A stretch of DNA of 64,000 nucleotides from Rotaria macrura (taxonomy: Eukaryota > Rotifera > Eurotatoria > Philodinida > Philodinidae), in NCBI GenBank assembly GCA_900239685.1, contig OENT01000277.1, positions 79,520-143,519 of the forward strand, written 5' to 3'. Below the pieces are notes generated by a model. That model saw nothing but the letters and a program-made list of their open reading frames with translations. It did not search any database and had not been told where the DNA came from. Position numbers and translations under genes: made by a program. Below are positions 54,431 to 64,000 of the stretch, piece after piece. How positions within the stretch are numbered: the stretch's first letter is position 1; each line of letters starts with the position of its first letter.

Positions 54431-54840
54431 CAACCCCTTCCCCCCTAGAATAAAAGGCCACACCTAAGAAAAATTTCACGGAACCTAATAGAAGGCCACC
54501 GAACCCCAGATACTCTTTTCAGAAACCCAGTGAATATTCAGATTTTAGTACTACAAAACCTGGTTTTTCAGTAGAAAATTTGGTTTTCAAATAAAAATCT
54601 GGTTTTTTTGAAAACAATTATGTTTTTATTAAAAAATTACATTTCTCCTAGTAAAAAACGGGTTTTCCAGTATTTGACCGATGAAAGGGTCTGTTTTAAT
54701 GGGAAATTTTTTCTTTTGAAACCCTCAACTTTCTGGATAAATCCTAGTAAAAACATAGCCCACAATAGTAGGCCACCGTCGGAGGAACGATGTAAATATT
54801 CATAATAGAAGGCCATGGCCTCTTATCTGGGGAGGGGTTT
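54431..54840. mobile_element. MITE with CCCC ends and AATAGAAGGCCA subterminal words
   Basis: A 410-bp unit with ends AACCCCTTCCCCCC and GGGGAGGGGTTT (inverted). AATAGAAGGCCA or close variants recur four or five times near the ends (AATAAAAGGCCA, TAATAGAAGGCCACC, AATAGTAGGCCACC, AATAGAAGGCCATGG). The interior has GGTTTT words. It is related in layout to the element at 48.8 kb and has no coding capacity. Confidence 0.65.
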
Positions 54841-54984
54841 ACCAAAATGTCAACTTACAATGGTTTACGACAATTTTTGGTAGAAAGTGATAGTACATTA
54901 TCGTCAGCGTTCTTATTGTACGACAGCATCTGATCATCGTACTGCTTATTCTGCGAAGAAGAGAAGAAAATCCATTTTTCTAAT

Positions 54985-55275
54985 TCCAGGCCTATTGAAC
55001 GTGGTCGTAAACGACCGTCTTTCGTCGAATTTGACCTGTTTGGTATAGTGACCGTACTACAGTCGTATTCCATCGTATGGTAAAAGTGTTTAAACGATTG
55101 TATACGACGGCGTATGCGATCGTACACCGCCGTATAAGTTATCAATTACGATCGTATACGACCGTATATCGTCGTATTACTTGACGTCAGAATTACGACC
55201 GTGTATCGTCGTGTTGTACGTGACGAAATACGACGTTTATACGACCGCTGTAAATGCTCTTTTACGATCTTATAG
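54985..55275. mobile_element. TACGATCGTA-word element, left part
   Basis: Starts at CCAGG and is filled with ACGATCGTA, TACGACCGTA and ATCGTCGTA words in both orientations. A similar block at 56648-56836 ends in CCTGGGA. The two could be separate elements or one split by about 1.4 kb of inserted DNA. Confidence 0.6.
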
Positions 55276-56647
55276 AATGTAGCTTGTTATTATACTTCAC
55301 GCAAGCGCTTCTACCCACCCCTATCCCGTACTCCAAATAATACGAAAAATAATATTCGGGATGCCCAAGCTCATTGTAGGTTCTAATCATTTTTTCTCAC
55401 TTTTTCGATGATGTATAAAAAGCTATGATAGTTTTAATCTATCATGAAAGCTACATGAGAAAAAATGATTGGAATTTCCAGTGAAACTTGACATCCCGAC
55501 TTACTTACATCAACCCTCAATCTATGATTAGCAGTTACAATTAATCTGAAAATAAAAAATCCAATTAATTTAAAAAGAATACTTCCTTTTCAATTATCTG
55601 TTATAAATAATCCAAAAATTAAAAAACAATTATTTAAATACGATAACAATCACCCATCAATGGATCGCAGCGCTTAATCTAAAACTAAAAGATTTTGTTA
55701 CTGTAAATCGTTACTAAATATTCGATTTCTCCACGCGAATAAACTAAAAATTAAAAACAACGGAATAGCTCAAATCATACAATATTTACACTTCTATTAA
55801 TCGTTGTACATAATCTAAATATAAAGAACAAAAATTTATTGAAATCAATCAATACGTACCATTCGACAAATCGTAACACATAATCTAAAACCAAACCCAC
55901 AAAGCAAATTTTTCTAAATTAACGCATACTTACAATCAAAAACGAGGATATTCTTTTTTAAATTATTTCATATAGCATATTCTTTTGCATAATTTTTATA
56001 ACGTATTTCTAAGCTAAATTTTATAAAAATATTTGCAGTAGAGAATAGGACTAATCGATGGGAAAAGCGTTCCACTGCAAACAGAAATTCTTCACTCCAC
56101 CTATAGTCGTTACTAACGACTCGTTATAGTAACAACAGGAGATGAAAACGATAAAATAAATCGATCACCGACTGACTATCCTTGAATATACAATTTAAAA
56201 CAGAAAGCAATTGGTGTCCCGTTATATTTTTTCAATTTCCCTTTACGAGGATAGATTTCGATCAAACCTTTCCTCTGAAACTGAAAATATTTTTCATCTC
56301 TCCTGAGAAGATACCACTTCTGCTAGAATTCATCTATGACATAGAGAAGAAAATGATAGATATCATCTTTTATTTTTTGTACTGCTCTGCATGATAGTGG
56401 AAATCGCTCAGTAATGGTAGTTTAGTTTTATTGATGTCTCCTGATTTTGGATAGAAATCTCTTTGTGAGGGTAGATATCGTTCATTGAGATCTAATTGGG
56501 GACTCCTAGTAATTCAATCATTTCGGCTAAAAAACATTCCCGACGGAGTTTTTGAGAAGTAATATAGATGTCTGCTGAAATTGGATTGACGTCTTGATTT
56601 TTCGTGAAATTGTCCATCGTGCACCCTGCTTAGTAGGCGAAAACACA
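55276..56647. other. DNA between the two TACGATCGTA blocks
   Basis: AT-rich sequence with no recognised gene apart from a small fold-back unit at 55358-55499. Pieces such as AATCTAAAATTAAAA near 55560-55900 repeat loosely. Confidence 0.35.
55358..55499. repeat. full-length fold-back palindrome with CGGGATG ends
   Basis: The arms start CGGGATG and end CATCCCG, and the centre (GCTATGATAG ... CTATCATGAAAGC) also pairs. The arms share AATCATTTTTTCTCA and its complement. The whole 142-bp unit can fold into one hairpin. Confidence 0.7.
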
Positions 56648-56836
56648 CGACCAAAGTACGATCATATACGAACGTGGTTTACGATGACCGTATTCTATGG
56701 CTGTTTACAGCAATCGTATATCATTGTATTACATCGTCTACGATCGTCGTATGCAAACACTGTGCGCGACCCATCGTTATTCATCGTATTTGATTGTATA
56801 CGGTCGTATTCGATCGTGGACTTTTGACCTGGGAGA
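56648..56836. mobile_element. TACGATCGTA-word element, right part
   Basis: Built from TACGATCGTCGTA, ATCGTATT and TATACGGTCGTATT words and ends CCTGGGA at about 56836. It shares its word family with 54985-55275. Confidence 0.6.
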
Positions 56837-57349
56837 TAAAATAGTACATAAACTTTGATTACATTTACGTTTATTTAATGAACGCCATTTAGCAGCAACA
56901 TTTCGAAAAGAAAATTTTGTAAACAAAACCGATCTAGATACAAAGCGTGAAAAGTCCAACAAGCAATAAAAAAGAATTTGAAGTCTAATCTATTCAAAAT
57001 ATTTTATCAGAAATCCATTCGATGTTGGTACGACATCGGTAAGTACTTTGATCTACTTCAGATCTTGTTTTTTCATGAGAGAACTAAAAAATGACAGTGT
57101 TAAATGTATGTGAGAGAGAAGACAACCAATAGTGAAATGAATTAATCAAGTTATTTTACAGGTATATTAACAAATAACGATTGATTATCAATCTAACATA
57201 AAACTGTAGAAGACGGCAAGACAAAGAAAAATAAAAAACAAAAGAACATGAAGGACAAAAATATTGCATTGTCAAACAATGTTTTTAGGACAATAGTTGC
57301 AATCTTTTATTATATACTAGGTACTTAGTTGTTATCGCAGTTTTTTATA

Positions 57350-60300
57350 TCATGTATTATCATGGGGATACCAATCATCTAAAATACAATTGTGTTGAAA
57401 GCAAAAATTATATTCGTCAATGTTTTCAAACAATTATTATCAGGAAATGAATTATGAAACAAGATTAGATATCTCTTATATAGATTTCGATCGATGATAT
57501 ACGGGAGTTCATTAGATAGATCATTCTATTTGATATCAAACAGTGTTCACTTGCCAAAAAGTTTCGCAAGCGTCAGATGTAGAAAGTGAAGTGATAAATG
57601 TCTTTGATCTCAAAGATAAATCGATAAACATGAAATAAAATGAATTGTGGAAATGTTGAGATTTACCGAATGCTCAATGAGTGTAGATGGGAAAGAGAGC
57701 AAACGATACTCACCCGAGAGACATCGTACGAATGCCCAAAGAGTACGTCGAATTTGTGGTGGAGGTGTAGTTGTTTGACGATCAGGCACTGGTCTGTGTG
57801 ATGAATTGGAAGATAGATCTAAAATAAAATATTAAAACGGTTGATTCCAATTTTGATATTGAAATAAAATGCTATTTGAACAAATGAACATTCTCGTCGT
57901 GTTTTTCCTTATAGACGAAGATAATTGACTAGTACTCAATCAAATATATATATATATCTTACACAGATATTCAACTTGCTTACCTATCAATCGATGTATA
58001 ATTTAAACCAGCTGTCGATTAAATTCATCCTCTCGTATGATCAATCAACCGTTTCAACGTGCCACACTGAAATACATCAATGAAAAAATATTAGTCGAGA
58101 ACTGTTAGAAATCTCGAAAATGTCTACTTTGTCTACCGTCGACTAATAAATAATATGGCTTCACTAGTTAACCCAAAAAATGAAACATAAAACAATCAGT
58201 TAAAATACGTATGTATCCAACATTGCTCTTTTTGCATGAATGTTTTAAAACTAAGTGGACTCTGTGTAAGTTTTACTATCTTCATACATGAGTCCGGATG
58301 AAAGCTTCTTTACTTGTAATTTTAAAAAATTACTTCATGCTTATATGCTACATTCATCACGAGTTATTCGGTAGACACATTTCCCCTGTTTTTGCAATAA
58401 AAGCAACACTAACCTAACCAACTGAAAAAAAATAACATCTACGTCTTATTATTTTCATGCATCAATAAATGTCTATAGGCATCTCTGATGATTCATATTG
58501 CAAGCAGAACAAAAACAACGGCTTGGATGAATCATGAAAAATCGGATAGTTCTACATTTCAATTTTTTCATATTATCTATTGAAACTTCGAGAGGCGAAT
58601 TGCTAAAAAATAATATACTAATATTTCCACCCAATTTTCATTGATTGAATTTCAGAATTCGCCACTTATCAATTTACAATAAAAAGAAATTTTCTATTTT
58701 CTGTAGTCAAATGATCAATTTCAACCGGAAACAAGTTTGATGCACAATATCCAAGAAAAATATCAGCTAAAGGTACAACAGTGAAGCATGCAACAATTTA
58801 ATGGAATCTCTGTAAAAACACCGGCAATACTGTTCATATACAGAGAAGTTCATTTGGCAAATGTACCACTTTCACAAGTACTCTTAATTATGAAGACTTT
58901 AATCCTACTGATATAAGATAAAGTTTGCTTTCAAAAACAACCTACTATTTCATCGATTTGATCTCATCGAGTTGTGCAAGTTAATTATTCTTAACTTTCT
59001 GAATACGTTTTGTCCATACATAGGATAGTGATTAGTGATGTATACCGGAATGAGACCAATGTGTCCCAGATACTGGTTCAAATGGTATCTTGATGAAGTT
59101 CCTAGGCTTTTAAGGTTCAATGTTCGATGCAGAGAAAAAATTCGATCGAAAAATGTAACGTGTTGTAAAATAAAATAAATGATACATTGATGGATATCTA
59201 GAATGATGTTTCCCTCTTGATAGAATAGGAGGCACAAAACGTTTTTCACAAAGATATTCAAAGTATCGAAACTACTTTATTGTCTAGTCAAATCGATGAA
59301 CTCTATGCGATCATAATACAAAACATTTTTGTTGAAGTTTTGAATGGTAAGCATCTTCGACACAAATCATTTATCACTTCAATTTAAAACCATTGGGATA
59401 GCAATATTGCTTCTTTTTGACTTTCTTTCTTACTTGTTCTCTTCATTTTCTATAATGAGTATCCTCTTTTCTCCTGTTTTTATTTGACACTATTTACATC
59501 TCTTCTTTATGTTGTTTTACAATAAAATAATATGAAATTAATAATTTATTTAAATTAAGTTTTTACCATTGTGACGTTTCGTATCTCGATACGATACTTC
59601 TTCAGACATAAAATCAAGACAATGGTACATAAGAACAACAAACGAAATTTCTTATTCTTTTCTTTAGTATTACTCATACTTTGATATTCATACGGAAAAA
59701 GGATTCATTCCCTATCTAGCTGTTACTATTACTATCTTGTTTTCCGCATCACTATCCAAAGTATGACTAATACTAAAAAAAGAAAACGAAATTTGGTTTG
59801 TTGTTCTTATGTACCGTTGTCTTGATTTTATGTTTGAAGAAGTATCCTATCGAGATACGAAACGTCACAATGGTAAAAATTTAATTTAAATAAATTATTA
59901 ATTTCATATTATTTTATTGTAAAACAACATAAAGAAGAGATTAAAATAATGTCAAATATAAATTTAAACTTCACTCTAAAAAAATTAGTTTTTTACGGAA
60001 ACACCAAAAAGGTTCGGTAGATTTGAAAAAGCATACACTTATAGTCTCCAAAGGCTTGAAAAATGATTCTTCAGTTCTACGAAACCTGTAGAGGTTTTTC
60101 TTCTGAGCACGCGGGAAGAACCTTCTCCTATGAAACCATTTTATCAGTTCCGTACACTAGAAAAAAGTCTCACAAGAAAATCCCAAACCTCCAGAGTTTA
60201 TAACTAAATTCTAATGGTTTTTACTAAACCCCAATGGCTTCTTACTAAACCACTGTAATTGAATATGAAACCCAAAAGGTTTGGGATTTTCTTGCGAAAC

Positions 60301-62557
60301 CTTTTTCTGGTGTATGGAACTCAAAGAAAGGTTTCATTGAAGAAGATTCTTCCCATGCGCTCGACGGGGGAAGCTCCTTTAAGAGTTTCGTAGAACTGAA
60401 GAAGCGCTTTTCAAGCCTTTGCAGGTAATTAAGTGGATGTTTTTTTCCAAATCTACCGAACCTTTTTCGATGGGTTTCATAAAAACCTATTCTTTTAGAG
60501 TGTTTTTATCAAAACAAGAATTTTCCTGTTTTTATTCCGACTATCGATGAAATGGGAGCAAATGGGATGAATAGAGTAGTTAATACTCACATAAATCATC
60601 TATTAAATTCTAACCATCGATTTTCCGTGCATGGCTACAATTATCCGTATTTTTCATTGTAACTTCGTCGTATATGACCATTCACAGCCATATAAAGGTC
60701 TAATCATGTTCCGAGGACACTTTAGGCCTAACCCATCTCGAAAAGAACTTTAAAGTTTCTCGATAAGCATTGAATATTGTTCATCAATCCACAAAGACAA
60801 CAGGTGATCAGGTTTCGATAATTCAAGCACTTGAATAAATATAAATGCATAATATCACAAATATCCCATTCATGAATTTTTCGAAAATTTGCCACAATTA
60901 ATTGGTTTTCTGCAAATAGAATGAAACTTTTGGACTAGTAGGGCTAGGCTCTGTAAAGGTAAGCATGGATTTTAAAAGAATTGGAAAACTGTTCGAAGAA
61001 GTTCAAATAGAGCAGAGACAACTAGTTGAAGTTCATATATCAAAATTGGTCGGTTTTCTAGCCACTCTGTGGCACGTAATAGAAGTCTGAATTTTAATTA
61101 TAGGCATCGTTCTTGAAACTGATCATTTCTCTACTGAATATTTCCGAGACTCTATGGCCCATGGTCTAGAAACGAAAAACCACCTGCATCTGTTCCTCTA
61201 TCAGTAACACTTGATAAAACAAACCATATTGGTGATACCACTGATGATGCTTCGATGGTACATATGACGGTAACAATATTAGAAATAACCATTGGTGATT
61301 ACACTAAGTGATGCAGAGAAGCACAAACGAATTTACGTTTCTCACATATTAAAAGTAATACATTGAAGGGTAGATGCTCGCATGTTGTTAGCACCTAAAA
61401 TCAGATAGTCGCAGCCTAGCAAGCCAATTTTCTTGCCTGAAATGTCTCCATGAATCCCACAACGGTTTTTTATTTTTATAATTGCCGTAAAAGTGTCGAC
61501 TGATGTTACATGAAAAATTGAAACCTGCAGATTACTAACTGTTTCCTGAATTGAATGATAATGATATCACTCGAGGACCCATTTTCACACTATTTTACAA
61601 TTTGGATATCCCTCGGGTAAACCTGCAGAATTTCGACAATTTATTTCTGCATGAAATCTTTAGCAATACACCTAACTTCGTCATTTCTACAATCTTCTTT
61701 TTTGACTTAGTCGACTCGATCAATAAAACACGCGTGGCACCCTCTTTTTAGCGTGTTTCTAGTAATTAAAACAGTTGCGCTTTCGTTCAAAATATTCAAT
61801 ATCGATTTTCTAAGCCAAATGTATTGACCAAACATGAAAAGCTCAGAAATAGTAGAGTTATAAATATTGATGATAGTCAACTACAGGAAACACACTTTAT
61901 GAATTATGTGATTGTATATCAAGAATGTTGACAATGGATAAGAATTCCAAAAACGGTTCCACAGACACTTTCATAACTCTGTCCACGAACAAGCCACAAA
62001 TTTCATCATTATAGATCAACGACTGTTAGCTAGAAACTGACAAGCATTGTAGTACAATGTGAAAATCCATCAAGCCTTCAGAAAGACGTTTTAGTCAACA
62101 GAACCATAGAAAGTTTAGGTGTTTCTTGAGCAATTCATAAAAAAGTAACACAAAGCAATAAAATGTCCGTAACAGAACATGGCCGTCTTCACACGCAGTA
62201 TCACGATGAAATTTCCTAACTTCAACCATTTACAACCAACTAGCTGATCAAAGTTCATTTTGACCGGAATGTCCAATTTTTCCTGCTATTTCCTCTGTAC
62301 AACTCTTTCTCAAGATTCTCAACATTTTCTCGAATCGATACTTAGGCCTACCGCGTTCAAACTAACAATTGCAAAAATAGCTTCAATCTATTCCTATTTA
62401 GTTGCAATAAACTCTACTAGATTTTTCAAGACATCGTCCTGATGTCTATCATCAATGACTGATAAGAAAAAGAGAAAAATGTTTTGTTTACTAACCTTGA
62501 CGTTCTTCAGGTTTTATTTTACAACACATAGCAAAATGGTAATGTAGATGAAGCGAT
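57350..62557 (-). CDS. weak gene model: small unrecognised protein from three exons
   Basis: Three minus-strand segments with good splice signals join in phase: 62557-62496 (ATG inside, MCCKIKPEERQ), 57818-57714 (PDRQTTTPPPQIRRTLWAFV) and 57378-57350 (DDWYPHDNT, then TGA). Both junctions are G|AT, giving Asp. The acceptor before the first exon lies 28 nt ahead of its ATG, like other genes in this window. The product would be only about 56 residues, and the first intron is about 4.7 kb, so exons may be missing or the segments may be unrelated. I do not recognise the protein. Composition suggests a soluble N-terminal region of something larger. Confidence 0.3.
57943..57957 (+). repeat. AT microsatellite
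   Basis: A short (AT)n run in gene-poor DNA. Confidence 0.8.
59481..59958. mobile_element. 478-bp fold-back element with near-perfect arms and hammerhead-like core words
   Basis: Left arm 59481-59694 and right arm about 59746-59958 are inverted repeats, separated by only about 50 bases. Ends are TATTTGACA and TGTCAAATA. Within each arm, read towards the element's end, is CTGAAGA (TTGAAGA in the right arm), a short GTATC/GATAC stem and GAAACGTC. No protein is encoded. It could be a solo terminal structure of a larger element. Confidence 0.75.
59971..60502. mobile_element. 532-bp fold-back element with CACTCTAAAA ends
   Basis: Ends are CACTCTAAAA and TTTTAGAGTG. The arms (over 200 bp each) share AAGGTTCGGTAGATTT, AGTTCTACGAAAC and CGCGGGAAGAA/TTCTTCCC and similar words in inverse order. 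The middle is rich in GAAACC, CCCAAACC and GGTTTGGG words. It starts 12 bases after the previous fold-back ends. Confidence 0.75.
60503..62490. other. gene-poor DNA, nothing recognised
   Basis: About 2 kb of AT-rich DNA. The short frame at 61551-61751 shows no recognisable motif. If the minus-strand model at 57350-62557 is real, this is its first intron. Confidence 0.4.
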
Positions 62558-63419
62558 CTAAAAGAATGTTGAAAATTTTTATGATTTAAGTATTTGTTTT
62601 CAAGAAAATGCAAAAAAAACTTTGATAGCTGTTTGTGAGATTTGAAAATATTATCGAGATCTTCTGACATACACAAGTCGAGAAGTACATACAGGATCCT
62701 GCAGAAAAGCATCGAAAATGCTAGGAAACTTAGAAGTAGGAATCAGATGAACGGATTCAGCGACAGAATTTGTCATATATTGGCCAGAACTGCCAGGTAA
62801 CTGGTAAAACACGCAATCAGGCCCTGTCGCCGGCTTCTTGCGTCGAATTCCAGGCATTTCCAGCTGGTTTCCACCGGAAATTCACAGAATCTTGCGTCAG
62901 GAATCCTCGACTTTAGTAAAAATAAATGATTAGATGATTCTGCAATTGGATGGGAAATTGTTACTTTCATTCTGGTTAATTCTAGAGCTATACATTGTCG
63001 CACGAGTTACCTTGTAATAGTCAACGAATAGTTCTAGAAAGTTTCTAAACTTTGAAGTCCATCTCATTGAAAGAACATAGTTGCCACTTCGATGTTTTAG
63101 AAGACCAATCCTGATCATCTACACAAACCTTTTCCTTCGCGCTCAGTACTATATGGTCAACGTCTCACAATGGTTAGAATGTATATGATTCCAATAAAAA
63201 TTTATTTGATTTCAAATATCTATCAATCTAACTTAAAGTATATCTTTTAAAACATACAAAGATCATAATTATGGTGATTTCATGAAGTGAAATAAGAAAA
63301 GCTTTACCACTGTACATAAACGACTGAGTAGATCATTATATATCTTACATGTAAGGAACTGTTGGTGAGTGCCGATCAATCGATGCCATACCAAATGTAT
63401 CGAGGAAGGAGGTTATGAG
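62558..63419. other. gene-poor DNA with one GC-richer patch
   Basis: A GC-richer patch at about 62785-62905 includes CCAGGTAACTGG, GTCGCCGGC and CACCGGAAATT and may be a degraded word element. Minus-strand frames here (62651-62857, 62773-63003, 62930-63118) have no recognisable product. Confidence 0.35.
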
Positions 63420-63600
63420 CCCATATATGACTGTACCTTTACTGTAAACGGCCATTTCTAAGCTGTAATCTACCGTAAACGATAGTGTTAGTACTCTATT
63501 AGATCGTAACCAAGGTCAATGATATAAGACCGTATTTTTGCCGTATTGGTTTCGCTTATACCGCCGTAATCTACCCTTTACGCCAGAATAACTAGGTACC
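63420..63600. mobile_element. degenerate TACGGCCGTA-word element, copy 3
   Basis: Words such as CTGTAAACGGCCATTTCTA, TACCGTAAACGATAG, CCAAGGTCAATGAT and GACCGTATTTTTGCCGTAT follow the order of the 26.7-kb copy but with many substitutions. The terminal CCCAGG/CCTGGG ends are not preserved. It appears to be an old copy of the same family. Confidence 0.65.
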
Positions 63601-63902
63601 GATTTCTTCTCCCGAACAACAGTTATGGGTATTTATCTATTCTGAATACACTGATCCTATACAAACATAAATGAAATGAGCAGTGGCGGTAATACGAAAG
63701 GAAGAAGGAGAAAAGTTGATTCATGTATATATGAAGATGACGCTGTATTATGGGTGTACATTTAAAAAGAAAAAAGAACATCATTATAACTTCAATGGCC
63801 ATTCATTTAAAGAGAAAACAACACTAGAGAATGATACAATTTAGAGACCACGAGTAACTCTGATGGAATGATCGCCGATAGCTTTTCTTCATTGTACAGA
63901 AC
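63601..63902. other. intergenic DNA, nothing recognised
   Basis: No gene or repeat was recognised here. Confidence 0.4.
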
Positions 63903-64000
63903 AGAGCTGCCAACAGGCCAGGCCGGCCTGCAGGCGCCTGGTCGCCTGCCAGGCTGGACTGCAGGCCAGGCTAAGTTTTGAGATTTTAGCCTGGCCTGCA
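63903..64000. mobile_element. CAGGCCTG-word element, cut by the window edge
   Basis: A very GC-rich block of CAGGCCAGGCCGGCCTG, CTGCAGGC and GCCTGGCC variants begins at about 63907 and runs off the window. It follows the same design as the other word-saturated elements but with its own word. Confidence 0.5.

Noticed and set aside
58010..58070. Candidate exon with a strong donor (GATAG|gtaagc on the minus strand) between the 62.5 and 57.8 kb segments
   Set aside because: In the phase required by its neighbours it contains a stop, so at most it is non-coding; it was left out of the gene model.

Overview
This is animal nuclear DNA. It is AT-rich, with spliced genes whose introns are mostly 50-80 bp and a few of 0.7-4.7 kb. 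The best-supported genes are POLR3H, STOML2, an atypical cyclin-dependent kinase of the CDK20/CDK7 type, a CBP/p300 acetyltransferase, a neurobeachin/LRBA protein and UDP-glucose 4-epimerase. CBP/p300 with a KIX domain and neurobeachin with LamG-PH-BEACH-WD40 order point to a metazoan. The short introns, the likely spliced-leader acceptors next to start codons and the transposon load would fit a small invertebrate such as a bdelloid rotifer. That species-level guess is inference only.

Layout. 1-7.3 kb: a minus-strand tandem cluster, CDK-like kinase > STOML2 > POLR3H, with gaps of about 200 and 130 bp and a 3' splice site just before the two downstream start codons. This looks like a trans-spliced operon. 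A dead mariner element with intact ends sits in STOML2 intron 3. 7.3-16.6 kb: a divergent CBP/p300 gene of 13 coding exons. 16.6-33.2 kb: a repeat-dominated region with one intronless GNAT acetyltransferase (25.1-25.8 kb), a decayed Jockey/I-group LINE (26.4-31.2 kb, minus strand), CA/GT-rich minisatellites and many small non-autonomous elements. 33.2-51.3 kb: neurobeachin (about 38 coding exons), followed about 600 bp later by GALE (51.9-53.5 kb), again with a poly(A) signal and then an acceptor before the GALE ATG. 53.5-64 kb: gene-poor DNA rich in fold-back elements, with one weak minus-strand gene model of small exons.

The most unusual feature is a set of short elements that each consist largely of one family-specific, often palindromic, word and its variants: TACGGCCGTA, GATCCGATCGGATC, AAGATCTTA, CCGGAA, AACGCGTT, GTAAGTGGTAAGT, CCCATCCCATGGG, TACGATCGTA, GAAACCC/GGGTTTC and CAGGCCTG. 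Several share CCCAGG...CCTGGG ends flanked by TA. One is nested inside another, and one has inserted into the LINE. They look like one strategy of non-autonomous element carrying different words, which I do not recognise as a named class.

Exon boundaries come from reading frame, GT/AG signals and remembered family conservation. No database search or transcript was available.
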